Positions 1 through 8,458 of a DNA stretch of 64,000 bases are shown one piece after another. The translations under genes and the position numbers were made by a program. The first letter of the stretch is position 1. Every line of letters begins with the position of its first letter. A model generated the notes under the pieces. That model did not search any database, was not told where the DNA came from, and saw nothing but the letters and a program-made list of their open reading frames with translations. The DNA lies in the NCBI GenBank assembly GCA_022072055.1, contig JAJVIK010000004.1, positions 212,820 to 276,819 of the forward strand, read 5' to 3'. The DNA comes from a bacterium (GTDB taxonomy: Bacteria; Hinthialibacterota; Hinthialibacteria; OLB16).

Positions 1-528
1 CAGAACCACATCCCCTTTGGGGACCGCGCGGAGACCCTCCAGGAGTTTGTCGAAGGTCAGAGTATTCGTGGCGAAATCAAAGTACGGATAGGTCTTGCAG
101 GCCAGTCCGGCGGCTTGGAACACATTCGGATGGTTGGGCCAGGTCGGGTCGCTCAGCCAAACAGTCGCGCCGGGGAAATGGGCCTTGAGGAAATCCGCGG
201 CAACCCGGAGACCGCCGGTTCCCCCCGGGGTATGCGCGGTCGCCGCGCGCTTGGAAGCGAGGATTTCATGATCCTTGCCGAAGAGGAGCGCTTGGACCGC
301 ATCCCCATACTCCTTGCTCCCCTCAATGCTCAGGTAACTCTTGGACTTCTCCGCGGCGAGAAGCCGCTCCTCGGCTTTCTTCACCGAGGCGAAGATCGGA
401 GTGTTCCCCGTGTTGTCCTTGTAGACCCCCACGGACAGGTTGATCTTGCTCGGATTCGGATCCTTCTTGAAGGCTTCGGTCAGGCCGAGAATGGCGTCCG
501 GCTTGGCCATTGGAATCGATTCAAACAT
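1..528 (-). CDS. aspartate/aromatic aminotransferase, class I-alpha (partial, C-terminus outside window)
   Basis: The reverse-strand frame opens with ATG ending at base 528 and runs off the left edge after 176 codons. The N-terminus (MFESIPMAKPDAILGL) follows the E. coli AspC/TyrB pattern. It is followed by KINLSVGVYKD, SVKKAEERLL, an LFGKDH segment, TPGGTGGLRVAADF near residue 105 and SDPTWPNH, all typical of PLP fold-type I class I-alpha transaminases. Such enzymes exchange amino groups between aspartate or aromatic amino acids and 2-oxoglutarate in the cytoplasm. The PLP-binding lysine and substrate arginines lie beyond the edge, so aspC and tyrB cannot be told apart. AGGGGAAAGACC before the ATG is a good ribosome-binding site. 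The upstream epimerase gene is divergent. Confidence 0.9.
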   Translation of the reverse strand, partial: MFESIPMAKPDAILGLTEAFKKDPNPSKINLSVGVYKDNTGNTPIFASVKKAEERLLAAEKSKSYLSIEGSKEYGDAVQALLFGKDHEILASKRAATAHTPGGTGGLRVAADFLKAHFPGATVWLSDPTWPNHPNVFQAAGLACKTYPYFDFATNTLTFDKLLEGLRAVPKGDVVL

Positions 529-781
529 GGTCTTTCCCCTTTTGTCGGTCCGAGGGGTCTGGTCTCGCCGCGGGTCCCACGGATCGGATCGAGATTGAGA
601 CTTTGCGGAAGTGGCCCTCCATGGAGAGGGTGTGCTTCGCCCTCATGAACAGGTGAAATTATACGGAAGCGGCCGGGCTGAATGAATCCTCCACGCGGGC
701 GGCGCGGGGTTGTCCCCTGCCCGCCCCAAGACTAGGCTTGCGGGTCTGCTTGCGTTGCGGAGGGAGGCGGCTTGAAAGGTC

Positions 782-1903
782 ATGTGCGCGGAGCGAATTC
801 TGGTGACGGGCGGGGCCGGGTTCATCGGCTCTTTTCTGGTGGATCTGCTTGTGAAACGGGGCGAGCGGGTGGTGATCCTGGATTGTCTGGACCCGCAGGT
901 CCATCCCAACGGGGCGCCGGATTACCTCAACGGGGAAGCTGAGTTCATCGAGGGAAATGTTCTGGATCGGGAGATCCTTGCGCCGCTGCTCAAGCGGGTT
1001 GATGTCCTCTACCACCTGGCCTCGGCGGTCGGGGTGGGGCAGTCCCAGTATCAAATCGACCACTACACCTCGGCCAACACCCAGGCCACTGCGCGGCTCC
1101 TGGATATCCTGGTGAACGAGAAGCACGCTGTCCGCAAGGTGATTGTGGCGGCGAGCATGTCGAGCTATGGGGAGGGTTTGTATGAGGCCCCCAGCACCGG
1201 GGAGCGTCTCCGCCCCGGTCTGCGCCCCGAGAGTCAAATGGAACAGAGGGAGTGGGAGCCGCTCCATCCCAGAACCGGCGAATCGCTCCGACCGGTCCCG
1301 ACCCCGGAAACAGAGCCTTTCCAATGCAATTCGATCTACGCCATGACCAAGGCGCACCAGGAGGAGATGACCCTGATGATCGGGAGGACCTATGGAATCC
1401 CGGCGGTCGCCACACGGTTCTTCAATGTGTATGGGCCGCGCCAATCGCTCTCGAATCCTTACACCGGGGTGGCGGCGATCTTCATGAGCCGGATTAAGAA
1501 CGATCAGCGCCCGGTGGTTTATGAGGATGGCAAGCAGACCCGCGATTTCATCTCGGTCCATGACATTGTGGAGGCGCTCGCTCGGATCAAGGACACTCCG
1601 GCGGCGGACCACCAGAGCCTCAACCTCGGAACCGGAATCCCGCTGCCGATCGCCGAGGTGGCGCGAACCATCGCGCGGGTGTGCGGGAAGGATATCGAGC
1701 CGGACATCCAGAACAAGTTCCGCAAGGGGGATGTGCGCCACTGTTACGCCGACAACTCCAAGGCGCGCGCGTTGCTCGGCTGGGAGCCGAAGGTCGCCTA
1801 TGAAAACGGAATCCGCGAGCTGGTGGAGTGGTCGGAGAAGGTGGAGGCGGAGGACCGCTTCGAGCAAGCGGCGGCGGAACTGAGGGCCAAGGGGCTGGTG
1901 TGA
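782..1903 (+). CDS. NAD-dependent epimerase, dTDP-L-rhamnose 4-epimerase-like
   Basis: An extended SDR of 373 residues. A Rossmann motif GGAGFIG is at residues 10-16, the YxxxK catalytic pair is in IYAMTKAHQEE, and the RFFNVYGPRQ and RDFISVHDIVEA segments are typical of UDP/dTDP-sugar epimerases. The phrases LDPQVHPNGAPDYLN, SMSSYGEGLY and SNPYTGVAAIF recall dTDP-L-rhamnose 4-epimerases (WbiB-like), which convert dTDP-L-rhamnose to dTDP-6-deoxy-L-talose for surface polysaccharide. Relatives I recall carry a Cys-pair insertion after YGEG; here the stretch (about residues 138-185) is kept in length but has no cysteine. It is divergent from the aminotransferase and convergent with the radical SAM gene. 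Substrate assignment is inference; the SDR fold is certain. Confidence 0.75.
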   Translation: MCAERILVTGGAGFIGSFLVDLLVKRGERVVILDCLDPQVHPNGAPDYLNGEAEFIEGNVLDREILAPLLKRVDVLYHLASAVGVGQSQYQIDHYTSANTQATARLLDILVNEKHAVRKVIVAASMSSYGEGLYEAPSTGERLRPGLRPESQMEQREWEPLHPRTGESLRPVPTPETEPFQCNSIYAMTKAHQEEMTLMIGRTYGIPAVATRFFNVYGPRQSLSNPYTGVAAIFMSRIKNDQRPVVYEDGKQTRDFISVHDIVEALARIKDTPAADHQSLNLGTGIPLPIAEVARTIARVCGKDIEPDIQNKFRKGDVRHCYADNSKARALLGWEPKVAYENGIRELVEWSEKVEAEDRFEQAAAELRAKGLV

Positions 1904-1928
1904 GGGGGGTATGCCGCTTCGAGGGTTA

Positions 1929-1967
1929 TCCTTGAAAATCAAAAGGCCGACTTTAGATTCTCAAGGA
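1929..1967. terminator. long intergenic hairpin between convergent genes
   Basis: Arms TCCTTGAAAATC (1929-1940) and GATTCTCAAGGA (1956-1967) pair with one mismatch. Inside them AAAG (1942-1945) pairs with CTTT (1951-1954) around a five-base loop. The structure sits midway between the ends of the epimerase and radical SAM genes, where a bidirectional terminator or 3'-end protecting stem would be expected. No clear U-tract follows on either strand, so intrinsic termination is not proven. Confidence 0.45.
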
Positions 1968-1999
1968 AGCAAAGCGGGGGTGGAGACCGTCGCGCGACC

Positions 2000-3940
2000 C
2001 TAATCGGATGTATGAGGCTCTTCCCGCTTCACATCCCCTTGGGCGCGTCCCACGCGGACTTGAGTGGCCTTGGGGTACTGGAATTTCTTGCGGGTGTCGC
2101 TCTTGGCCATTGAGGTGCCGTTGGTTCCGCGGGTCGCGGTGATCCCCTCGGCCATGACTAGCGCCGGGGAGACTCCGGTCGAGGCCCCTAGCCCCTCATG
2201 CTCCGCCTTGCGCGCCGCCATTTCGGATTGATGCTGGGCGAAGATGGGGGCGAGCTCCTCGGTGGGGGAATGCCCATCCGCCCCGTTCTTGGCCTTCCTG
2301 TTGAATGGAAACGAAAGAACCTCCTTGGCGATGCGAGATCCGGTTTCCACGAGTTCCGCCACACGCTCCTTGGCGTTGAAATAGGTCTTGACCGCGCGGC
2401 TTCCCTCCATGCGATAGTAGTAATTCTCCAGGTCGCGGATGTGGCGGTCTTTGTGCTGCCAATTCCCGGTCGGGGTTCGAGTGAAGTTCATGAGCTGCAT
2501 GTCCTGCATGAGCTGGTGGAGCAACTCCGGGTTCTCCCGGTAAGCCGGGTTTTCAACGAACGAGTACGCGAGCTCCCGCGACATGCTCTTGCATGTTCCC
2601 GCGATCACCCACATGGCGTGCCAAAAGCGGTAATCCTTCCTCGGCTCGGACAGCCAGGTGTGTTCGTTGATCTGGCGCAGCGGAAGCCCGCGCTCGAAAG
2701 CCTTGTCCGTGATTGGGAAATTCCGCCAGAACATGAGCTCATAGGCTGCCTGGAAGATGAACGGTCGCGGCATCTTGAGCAACAGGTCAAGGGTCGCGCG
2801 GGAGTCTTCCTCGGTCTCCATCGGGTTGTAGCCGATCAGGTCCACCGCGTAGCTGATCCCGTGCTCGGCCAGGATTCGCCCGGCGTTGATCGCGTCCTGC
2901 TGGGTGGCGAAACGGTGAAAGACATCCCGGTTCAGGCGGTCGCTGCCGGTCTGGACTCCCATCTGCACATAACATTCGCCCATTCTCGCGAGCGCCTCCG
3001 CGAACCACGGCTTGACCGTGGTCGGGTAGGCGTAACAGGAGAAGGCCAACCCGATTTCGCGGCGATACGCATCGGCGAACTCCTCCACCCAGCGACGGTT
3101 CATCGGGAAGACTTCGTCGCTGAAGTAGATCACATCCGTGCCGGGCGAGGTCTTGAGCAAATGCTTGATTTCGGCGATGACATGCTCCACCGTGCGCTGA
3201 CGGCCCAGTCGGGAAAAGTTCACTTCCTCCCGCTCATACCCATTGCAGCAGAACGAACAGGTGAACGGGCACCCGCGCGCGGTCATCACGGTCCGAAAGC
3301 CCTGCCCCACCATGCTGTAGGGGTGGTAACCGTGCCGGAAGAGCTGGTCCGCCGAAACCTCATGGAAGCGCTCCAGCGACCAGTTCCCATACGGCACGCT
3401 CTCCAGGTCCTCGAAGGGGGGCAATTTGGGATTCTTGTGGACCTCGCCGTGACGGTCCTTGTACCAGATTCCCGGAACCTCCTTGAGATCCTTGTCGCCG
3501 TCGATGGCCTTGGCCAAGTCGTTGATGATCGAGTCGGCCTCGGAGAGAACCAGAATGTCGGCGTACCGGATGTCATCCTCGGCGTTGAACCACACATCCG
3601 CCCCGCCCCAGACAATCGGAATCCCCGGTTTGGCCTCCTTGAACAGGCGCCCGATGTGGATGATCAGACCGATATGATTGGAGGTCACCGAAAACCCGAC
3701 CCAATCGGGGTCGATCTCCTCGAACAGGGTCATCACATGGTCGAGTTCCTTCTGCGTGGTTTGGAGGGAATAGTTGTAAACCGGGTGCATCACGGGCGGG
3801 ACACAAGGGGTGAAACAGTCCTCCAGGTGACGAAGGGCGAGGAGATGGACCTCATGCCCATCCCGCTCCAGCTGCGCGGACATGGTCCGCAGCGCCAGCA
3901 TCATGTCGTCGTAGCAGTTGATAAACAGGATCTTGGACAT
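2000..3940 (-). CDS. B12-binding-domain radical SAM protein
   Basis: The N-terminus (MSKILFINCYDDMMLALRTM) begins an alpha/beta domain of the cobalamin-binding type, ending near residue 170. The radical SAM signature CPFTCSFCC (CxxxCxxC) lies near residue 235 in ARGCPFTCSFC. A TIM-barrel region follows with IYFSDEVFPMNRRWVEEF and YVQMGVQTGSDRLNRDVF. This architecture is that of the BchE/HpnP-like class, which methylates or rearranges unactivated carbons using 5'-deoxyadenosyl radicals; the substrate cannot be read from the sequence. The ATG ending at 3940 is preferred over one seven codons upstream because AGGTGGGG precedes it and the protein then begins at the fold. The last 110 residues are a Lys/Thr/Gly-rich tail without recognisable domain. 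Confidence 0.8.
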   Translation of the reverse strand: MSKILFINCYDDMMLALRTMSAQLERDGHEVHLLALRHLEDCFTPCVPPVMHPVYNYSLQTTQKELDHVMTLFEEIDPDWVGFSVTSNHIGLIIHIGRLFKEAKPGIPIVWGGADVWFNAEDDIRYADILVLSEADSIINDLAKAIDGDKDLKEVPGIWYKDRHGEVHKNPKLPPFEDLESVPYGNWSLERFHEVSADQLFRHGYHPYSMVGQGFRTVMTARGCPFTCSFCCNGYEREEVNFSRLGRQRTVEHVIAEIKHLLKTSPGTDVIYFSDEVFPMNRRWVEEFADAYRREIGLAFSCYAYPTTVKPWFAEALARMGECYVQMGVQTGSDRLNRDVFHRFATQQDAINAGRILAEHGISYAVDLIGYNPMETEEDSRATLDLLLKMPRPFIFQAAYELMFWRNFPITDKAFERGLPLRQINEHTWLSEPRKDYRFWHAMWVIAGTCKSMSRELAYSFVENPAYRENPELLHQLMQDMQLMNFTRTPTGNWQHKDRHIRDLENYYYRMEGSRAVKTYFNAKERVAELVETGSRIAKEVLSFPFNRKAKNGADGHSPTEELAPIFAQHQSEMAARKAEHEGLGASTGVSPALVMAEGITATRGTNGTSMAKSDTRKKFQYPKATQVRVGRAQGDVKREEPHTSD

Positions 3941-4033
3941 GAAACCCCACCTGGCTCCCACCGGGAGCGAAATCGCCCGGGCCCCGCGAGACGCCGGAGC
4001 TGTGCCTTAATTTACAGGCGAATTCTAAGTTCG

Positions 4034-4435
4034 TCAATCACAACTCGACGCGCTCGATTCCCCGATCAGACTGTCGATCAGCCTGGAAAGGTCCAGGATG
4101 TTGAAAGGTTTGCCGAGGAAGGCGCTGGCCCCTTCCGCAAGGAGTTCATCCACCTCTCCGTCCTGGGGGTATCCGCTGGCGAGGATGGTCTTGAGGTCCG
4201 GGCTGATGGCGCGGAGCCTGCGGAAGGTCTCCGGGCCGTTCATCCCATCCATGATCATGTCGATGATCGCCAAGCCGATTTCATCGCGGCGCCCCTCCAG
4301 GGCTTCAATCGCCGTTTCGCCGCTGTCGGCCAGGAGGTACGGGACGCCGGTGGCTTGCAGGATTTCCCCCACGGTTTCCCGGATCAAGCCATCATCATCC
4401 ACCACCAACACAACGCCCCGCCGCCCGTTTTCCAC
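4034..4435 (-). CDS. single-domain response regulator (CheY/REC-like)
   Basis: From the GTG ending at 4435 the product is 133 residues and is essentially one receiver domain. The acidic pair is in VVLVVDDD, the phospho-acceptor Asp in LAIIDMIMDGMNG, the switch Ser in TILASGY, and the conserved Lys in FLGKPF. The ILASGY/KPF style resembles REC domains of hybrid histidine kinases. No output domain is present, so it should act by protein contact or as a phosphorelay intermediate; no kinase is nearby. GGGGA precedes the GTG. An ATG 41 codons upstream would add low-complexity sequence and is disfavoured. The ceramidase-like gene is divergent. Confidence 0.8.
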   Translation of the reverse strand: MENGRRGVVLVVDDDGLIRETVGEILQATGVPYLLADSGETAIEALEGRRDEIGLAIIDMIMDGMNGPETFRRLRAISPDLKTILASGYPQDGEVDELLAEGASAFLGKPFNILDLSRLIDSLIGESSASSCD

Positions 4436-4600
4436 GCCAAGTCCCCGTCGGCCTTTTGACTCCAAACCGCTGGGGGGATGGTAGCAGAGTCGTCCGCCGG
4501 ATGCGACGGAGGAATTTCCGGACCGACTCCCCCCTCCCTTCACAACTCCCCTTCTCAAGGCGAGACTTCCCCACTGAAACGGTTTACACGGAGGACTGGC

Positions 4601-5920
4601 ATGTCTCGACTGGCAAGAAGTCTAGCGCTCCCCGCCCTGCTCGCGGTGGCTTTTTCCTTCTCCGGCCAGGCCGGGGATTTCAAAGCCGGGTTTGCGCGGC
4701 GTGACATCACCCCCACCAAGCCCACGCCCATGTGGGGCTATGGCGCGCGTCATGACGCGCTCTCCGTGGGGGTCATGGATCCCCTTTTCGCGAAGGCGGT
4801 GGTGGTCGAGGCCACCCCGGACCGTCTGGCGATTGTAGGCTTGGACCTGGGACGGTCCCCCACGCCCCCGGTGATGGAGAGCATTCGCAAGCGTGTCCTG
4901 GAGCGCGCGGGGGTCACCCGCATCCTGATGAGCGGCTCCCACACCCACCACGGCCCGGTCCTGGAACTCAAGGATGAGGCGGGGAAGGGAAAAGGGAAAT
5001 TCGATGACGCCGTGGCGTATGTGAAGGAGCTCGAGGACAAACTCGTGGAGGCGATCTGCGAGGCGGCCGGAGACCTACGCGACGCGCGGATCGGCTGGGG
5101 ATCGACCGAAGTGGACATGAACCGCAACCGCCACTCCAAGATCGAGCCGAAGCCAAGGGAAACCGAGCTTGCCGTGATCCGCCTGGATGACCTTTCCGGA
5201 AAACCGATCGCCCTGATCGTGAACTTCGCGGCCCATCCCACGATGCTGGAGGCAAGCGACCTACGCTTCTCGGCGGATTATCCCGGCCAGATGATGAACG
5301 CGGTGGAATCGGCGCTCACAGCGCCCTGTGTGTTCATGCAAGGGTCGGCGGGGGACCTCTCCACGAAAACCACCGAAGAGACTCGTGGCCATGAAGCCTT
5401 CGGAAAGGCGCTGGCGAGCGAGGTGCTAAAGATCGCCGGTGGGATTGAGACCACGGTCCCCGAGAAACCTTCGATTAAAGCAATGGATGAGGATTTCGAT
5501 TTCACCACGCGGATGGACCTGCGGAATCCGGTGATCAAACTGCTCCTGGCGCGCGCGTTCTTCCCCGAACTCGCGGGAGCCTTTTCCGATGAGGTGGCCG
5601 ACAGCCACCTCCGCCCTCACCTGACCACGGTTCTCCTGAACGGGGAGCTGGCCTTGGTGGGAGCCTCCGGAGAGTTCTTCTCAAACCATTCCGTTCGACT
5701 TAAACAGCGCTGTCGGGCCGAGAAGACCCTATTCTTCGGATACTGCAACGGGCATCACCTGTACTTCCCGACCATTGAAGGGGCCGCCGAAGGGGGGTAC
5801 GGAGCGGATCAAACCGTTTCTTGGGTCGAACTCGGCGGCGGTGAACGGATGATGGACAAGGCCCTCATCAACCTCTACACGATGATGGGGAAATTTGAGC
5901 AGGTTCCGATTCAGCCGTAG
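4601..5920 (+). CDS. secreted neutral/alkaline ceramidase-like protein
   Basis: The start at 4601 has GGAGGACTGGC directly before the ATG and gives a 439-residue protein with a signal peptide (MSRLARSLALPALLAVAFSF, cleavage probably after GQA). The mature part begins FKAGFARRDITP, a hallmark of the neutral ceramidase N-terminal family (PF04734). SGSHTHHGP and the NFAAHPTML and MQGSAGDLS segments match the zinc-site region of that family. Neutral ceramidases hydrolyse the amide of ceramide. At about 440 residues it lacks the long C-terminal Ig-like domain of Pseudomonas enzymes and resembles the shorter family members common in Planctomycetes and Verrucomicrobia, whose substrates are mostly unknown. 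It would act outside the cytoplasmic membrane. Confidence 0.8.
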   Translation: MSRLARSLALPALLAVAFSFSGQAGDFKAGFARRDITPTKPTPMWGYGARHDALSVGVMDPLFAKAVVVEATPDRLAIVGLDLGRSPTPPVMESIRKRVLERAGVTRILMSGSHTHHGPVLELKDEAGKGKGKFDDAVAYVKELEDKLVEAICEAAGDLRDARIGWGSTEVDMNRNRHSKIEPKPRETELAVIRLDDLSGKPIALIVNFAAHPTMLEASDLRFSADYPGQMMNAVESALTAPCVFMQGSAGDLSTKTTEETRGHEAFGKALASEVLKIAGGIETTVPEKPSIKAMDEDFDFTTRMDLRNPVIKLLLARAFFPELAGAFSDEVADSHLRPHLTTVLLNGELALVGASGEFFSNHSVRLKQRCRAEKTLFFGYCNGHHLYFPTIEGAAEGGYGADQTVSWVELGGGERMMDKALINLYTMMGKFEQVPIQP

Positions 5921-5939
5921 GGACAGGCCCGAACGCGGT

Positions 5940-6677
5940 TCAATACCAAGGCTCCCCGCCGGCGCGCCGCAGGTGGATGTCATCCACCACTCCGCGCGCG
6001 TGACGGTGTTCGAGAAGGAACAGGATCCAATCGGCGATGTCATCGGGATCGATCAGGCCGGTTGGGTCCAGATCGGGCCGCATGACTCCCACCATTTCGG
6101 TGGCCACCGCGCCGGGATTGATGGCGTGAACCCGAATCCCCAGGGGCTGAACCTCGCGCGCCAGAACCTTGGTGAAACCGAGTAGGGCGTGTTTCGAGGC
6201 GCCATATGCCGCTTGCCCATCATAGCACTTGATCGCCACCACCGATCCGATGTTGATGATCGTGGCCAAGTCGGACTTCCGGAGAGCGGGGAGACATTCC
6301 CGGCAGAGGATGAAGGGGGCCATCGTGTTGACCTGAAAGGTCTGGGTCCACTGCTCGTCCGTGGTTTCGTGGAAGGGTTTTTTCAGGCTTGTCGCGGCGT
6401 TGTTCACAAGAGCATCGAGTCCGCCAAAAGCCTCGGACGCATTGTGCGCGAGGCGTGAGACCTCCTGGGGGGAGGAAAGGTCGCACGGAATTCCCATAGA
6501 TTCAGCCCCTAGAGCGCGACATTCGGCTAGGACAGGCTCTAAGGATTCCAGAGTTCGGCTTGAGAGAACCAGCCTCATTCTCGTCCCCGCAAGGCTTCGG
6601 GCGATGTGTCTTCCGATTCCGCGAGACGCGCCGGTAATCAAGGCAATCCGTCCGCGGAGAGGCGCTGGGCTTGGCAT
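5940..6677 (-). CDS. short-chain dehydrogenase/reductase
   Basis: A classical SDR of 245 residues from the ATG ending at 6677. The cofactor motif TGASRGIG starts near residue 15. NNAATS, the catalytic Ser in INIGSVV and the YGASK pair follow, then INPGAVATEM. An Arg/Ser-rich segment after beta-2 (VLSSRTLESL) suggests NADP(H) preference. The substrate is unknown; the KxxHET region and sequence style recall 3-ketoacyl-ACP reductase or sepiapterin-reductase-like enzymes. GGAG seven bases before the ATG supports this start; an ATG ten codons earlier has a poorer site and would add non-homologous sequence. It is convergent with the ceramidase-like gene. Confidence 0.8.
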   Translation of the reverse strand: MPSPAPLRGRIALITGASRGIGRHIARSLAGTRMRLVLSSRTLESLEPVLAECRALGAESMGIPCDLSSPQEVSRLAHNASEAFGGLDALVNNAATSLKKPFHETTDEQWTQTFQVNTMAPFILCRECLPALRKSDLATIINIGSVVAIKCYDGQAAYGASKHALLGFTKVLAREVQPLGIRVHAINPGAVATEMVGVMRPDLDPTGLIDPDDIADWILFLLEHRHARGVVDDIHLRRAGGEPWY

Positions 6678-6845
6678 GTGACTGCTCCAACTTGGGGTTT
6701 GACTCATTCCATCAAAGTGCCATAATACCCACTGGCATTCCGTTGGGAATGCCGTAAGCGGCCTCCAGTAAACGACACCAACGCTGCGTTCACCCCGTGG
6801 TGGAGACTTGACAACTTGACAATTGGGTGTAACCAACCTCACGCC

Positions 6846-8291
6846 ATGCAATTCTATGTAGAAGACCACGGATTGATTTCAGTTCTCTACCTGAAGGGAG
6901 ATCTCTCCTTCCGGGAGCTGGAGGAACTGGGTTCCCTTCTCCACAAGGTCATCAAGGAGACCAACGGGCCCGTGATCGTGGACGTGGCCGAGGTTGGGCG
7001 GGTCGACACCACCATCGCGGGCCAGTTCATCGCCGCGCATCGCGAGGCGCACACCGGTCGCCGCGAGATGGTCCTGACCAATGTGACCCCACCCGTTGGC
7101 GGTGTTCTCAAGGCGGCGCACGCGGACCACTTTGTGGAGATGTTCTCAAGCACGGAAGAGGCCATCGCCGAGCTCTCGGACCGTCACCATCTCGGCGACT
7201 CCCGCAAGGTGGTCGCCAACATCAAGTGCGGGCACAACGATTGCGTGTTTTACACCTACTCGAAGTTCTACGGTCAAGTGGTCCCATCCTGTCAGTACCA
7301 ATACCCGGAGGAGATCTCCAACGGCCCCAACTGCCGTTGTTACCGGGTCAATTGGAACCAGCATCGGTGGTCGGCGCAGACCATCGAGTCTCCATTCCAA
7401 CGGGGCCGGAAAAAAGGCTCGCTTTATGAAGCTCGAGACAAGGTGACCCAGGAAATGGCTGCCGAGGAGGCGAACGGGGGAGGCATGGAGGAGGAGTTCG
7501 CGCCGAGCCTTCCCCCGAATCTCCAGTCCTCGGGCTTCCCGATGAGTCCCTCACCCGAACCGCCGGTGTTCTCCGGCGGCGTGGTCCCGCCCTCGAGCCC
7601 GGTCGAGCCCATCGCGCCTCCGCTCCCTTCGCTCGATCCCTTCGCGGATGTGAATTTCCCCTCAGTTCAGGCGGAGCCCGCTCCAGCTCCTGTCGCCCCT
7701 CCGGCTCCTCGCCCCAGCGGACGTCCCAAGCAACCGACCCGCACGAGTTTCGTGTTCGATCCCCCGCCCTCGATCGTCGTGCCGGAAAAGCACGAGGAGG
7801 AGTCCACGGCTTCATCCGCCGCGGCCCCGGCCGAACGCGAGGAGAAAAAGAACCTCACCCCCGAAGAGGTTGTCCGGCATTACCTTGCGGGGTGGAACGA
7901 GGGGCGGTTCGCGGTGGAATACAGGTTGCTTTCCAAGAAGAGCCGGACGCTTTCCATGGAAGAGTACTGCAACCGGAGACGCGCCCTGCGCGCTCAGCAA
8001 CTGCAGACTCACGGCAAGAGCACGATCCAGGAGATCGGGCGAGTGGATCAGGTGGCAATCGAGGGGGACCACGCCCAGGTGGAGATTACGCGGGTGGACA
8101 GGACCCCCTTGGGCGCCATGTGTTACGCTCAGCATTTCTCGCTTGCCCTTGAGGATGGCGAATGGCGAATCCGTCATTCCGAGGTGGGTGAGGAGCGAAA
8201 GAACCCCATCCCTCCGGCCACGAATCGAACCATGAAGGCCGATGCTTTCCTTGGCAAGGAACGAGAGATCAAGAAACGACCGTATCTCTAG
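6846..8291 (+). CDS. STAS-domain protein with Cys cluster, Pro-rich linker and NTF2-like C-terminus
   Basis: 481 residues in four visible modules. Residues 1-115 form a STAS fold (YLKGDLSFRELEELGSLL, then VIVDVAEVGRVDTTIAG), like anti-sigma-factor antagonists; the usual DSSG phospho-site is DTTI here. Residues 125-170 hold five cysteines (128, 133, 149, 163, 165) with nearby Tyr and Trp, suggesting a metal site. Residues 205-325 are rich in Pro and Ser, a flexible linker. Residues 335-465 (LTPEEVVRHYLAGWNEGRF to GEWRIRHSEVG) look like an NTF2/SnoaL-type cone. A TTG ten codons upstream is possible, but ATG begins at the fold. No partner kinase or anti-sigma gene is adjacent. The whole arrangement is unfamiliar to me. 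Confidence 0.6.
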   Translation: MQFYVEDHGLISVLYLKGDLSFRELEELGSLLHKVIKETNGPVIVDVAEVGRVDTTIAGQFIAAHREAHTGRREMVLTNVTPPVGGVLKAAHADHFVEMFSSTEEAIAELSDRHHLGDSRKVVANIKCGHNDCVFYTYSKFYGQVVPSCQYQYPEEISNGPNCRCYRVNWNQHRWSAQTIESPFQRGRKKGSLYEARDKVTQEMAAEEANGGGMEEEFAPSLPPNLQSSGFPMSPSPEPPVFSGGVVPPSSPVEPIAPPLPSLDPFADVNFPSVQAEPAPAPVAPPAPRPSGRPKQPTRTSFVFDPPPSIVVPEKHEEESTASSAAAPAEREEKKNLTPEEVVRHYLAGWNEGRFAVEYRLLSKKSRTLSMEEYCNRRRALRAQQLQTHGKSTIQEIGRVDQVAIEGDHAQVEITRVDRTPLGAMCYAQHFSLALEDGEWRIRHSEVGEERKNPIPPATNRTMKADAFLGKEREIKKRPYL

Positions 8292-8458
8292 TAAGACTCC
8301 TTTTGTCGTCCCCCGTTTTCCGCTCCTAGGATCGGTTGGCGTCATCCGGGATGGTCTCGGCCATTGATTGGTTTCCGGCTCCCGCTATTCTCCCCGTCGC
8401 GCTCGCCTTCCCCTCCCGGGCGCCGCTGAACACCACCGGAAGATATTGAGGAAAGTCG

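Noticed and set aside
2198-4459. A 753-codon open frame on the plus strand, antisense to the radical SAM gene
   Set aside because: The opposite strand encodes a clear B12/radical SAM protein with its CxxxCxxC motif. The plus-strand frame is an effect of high GC and shows no domain.
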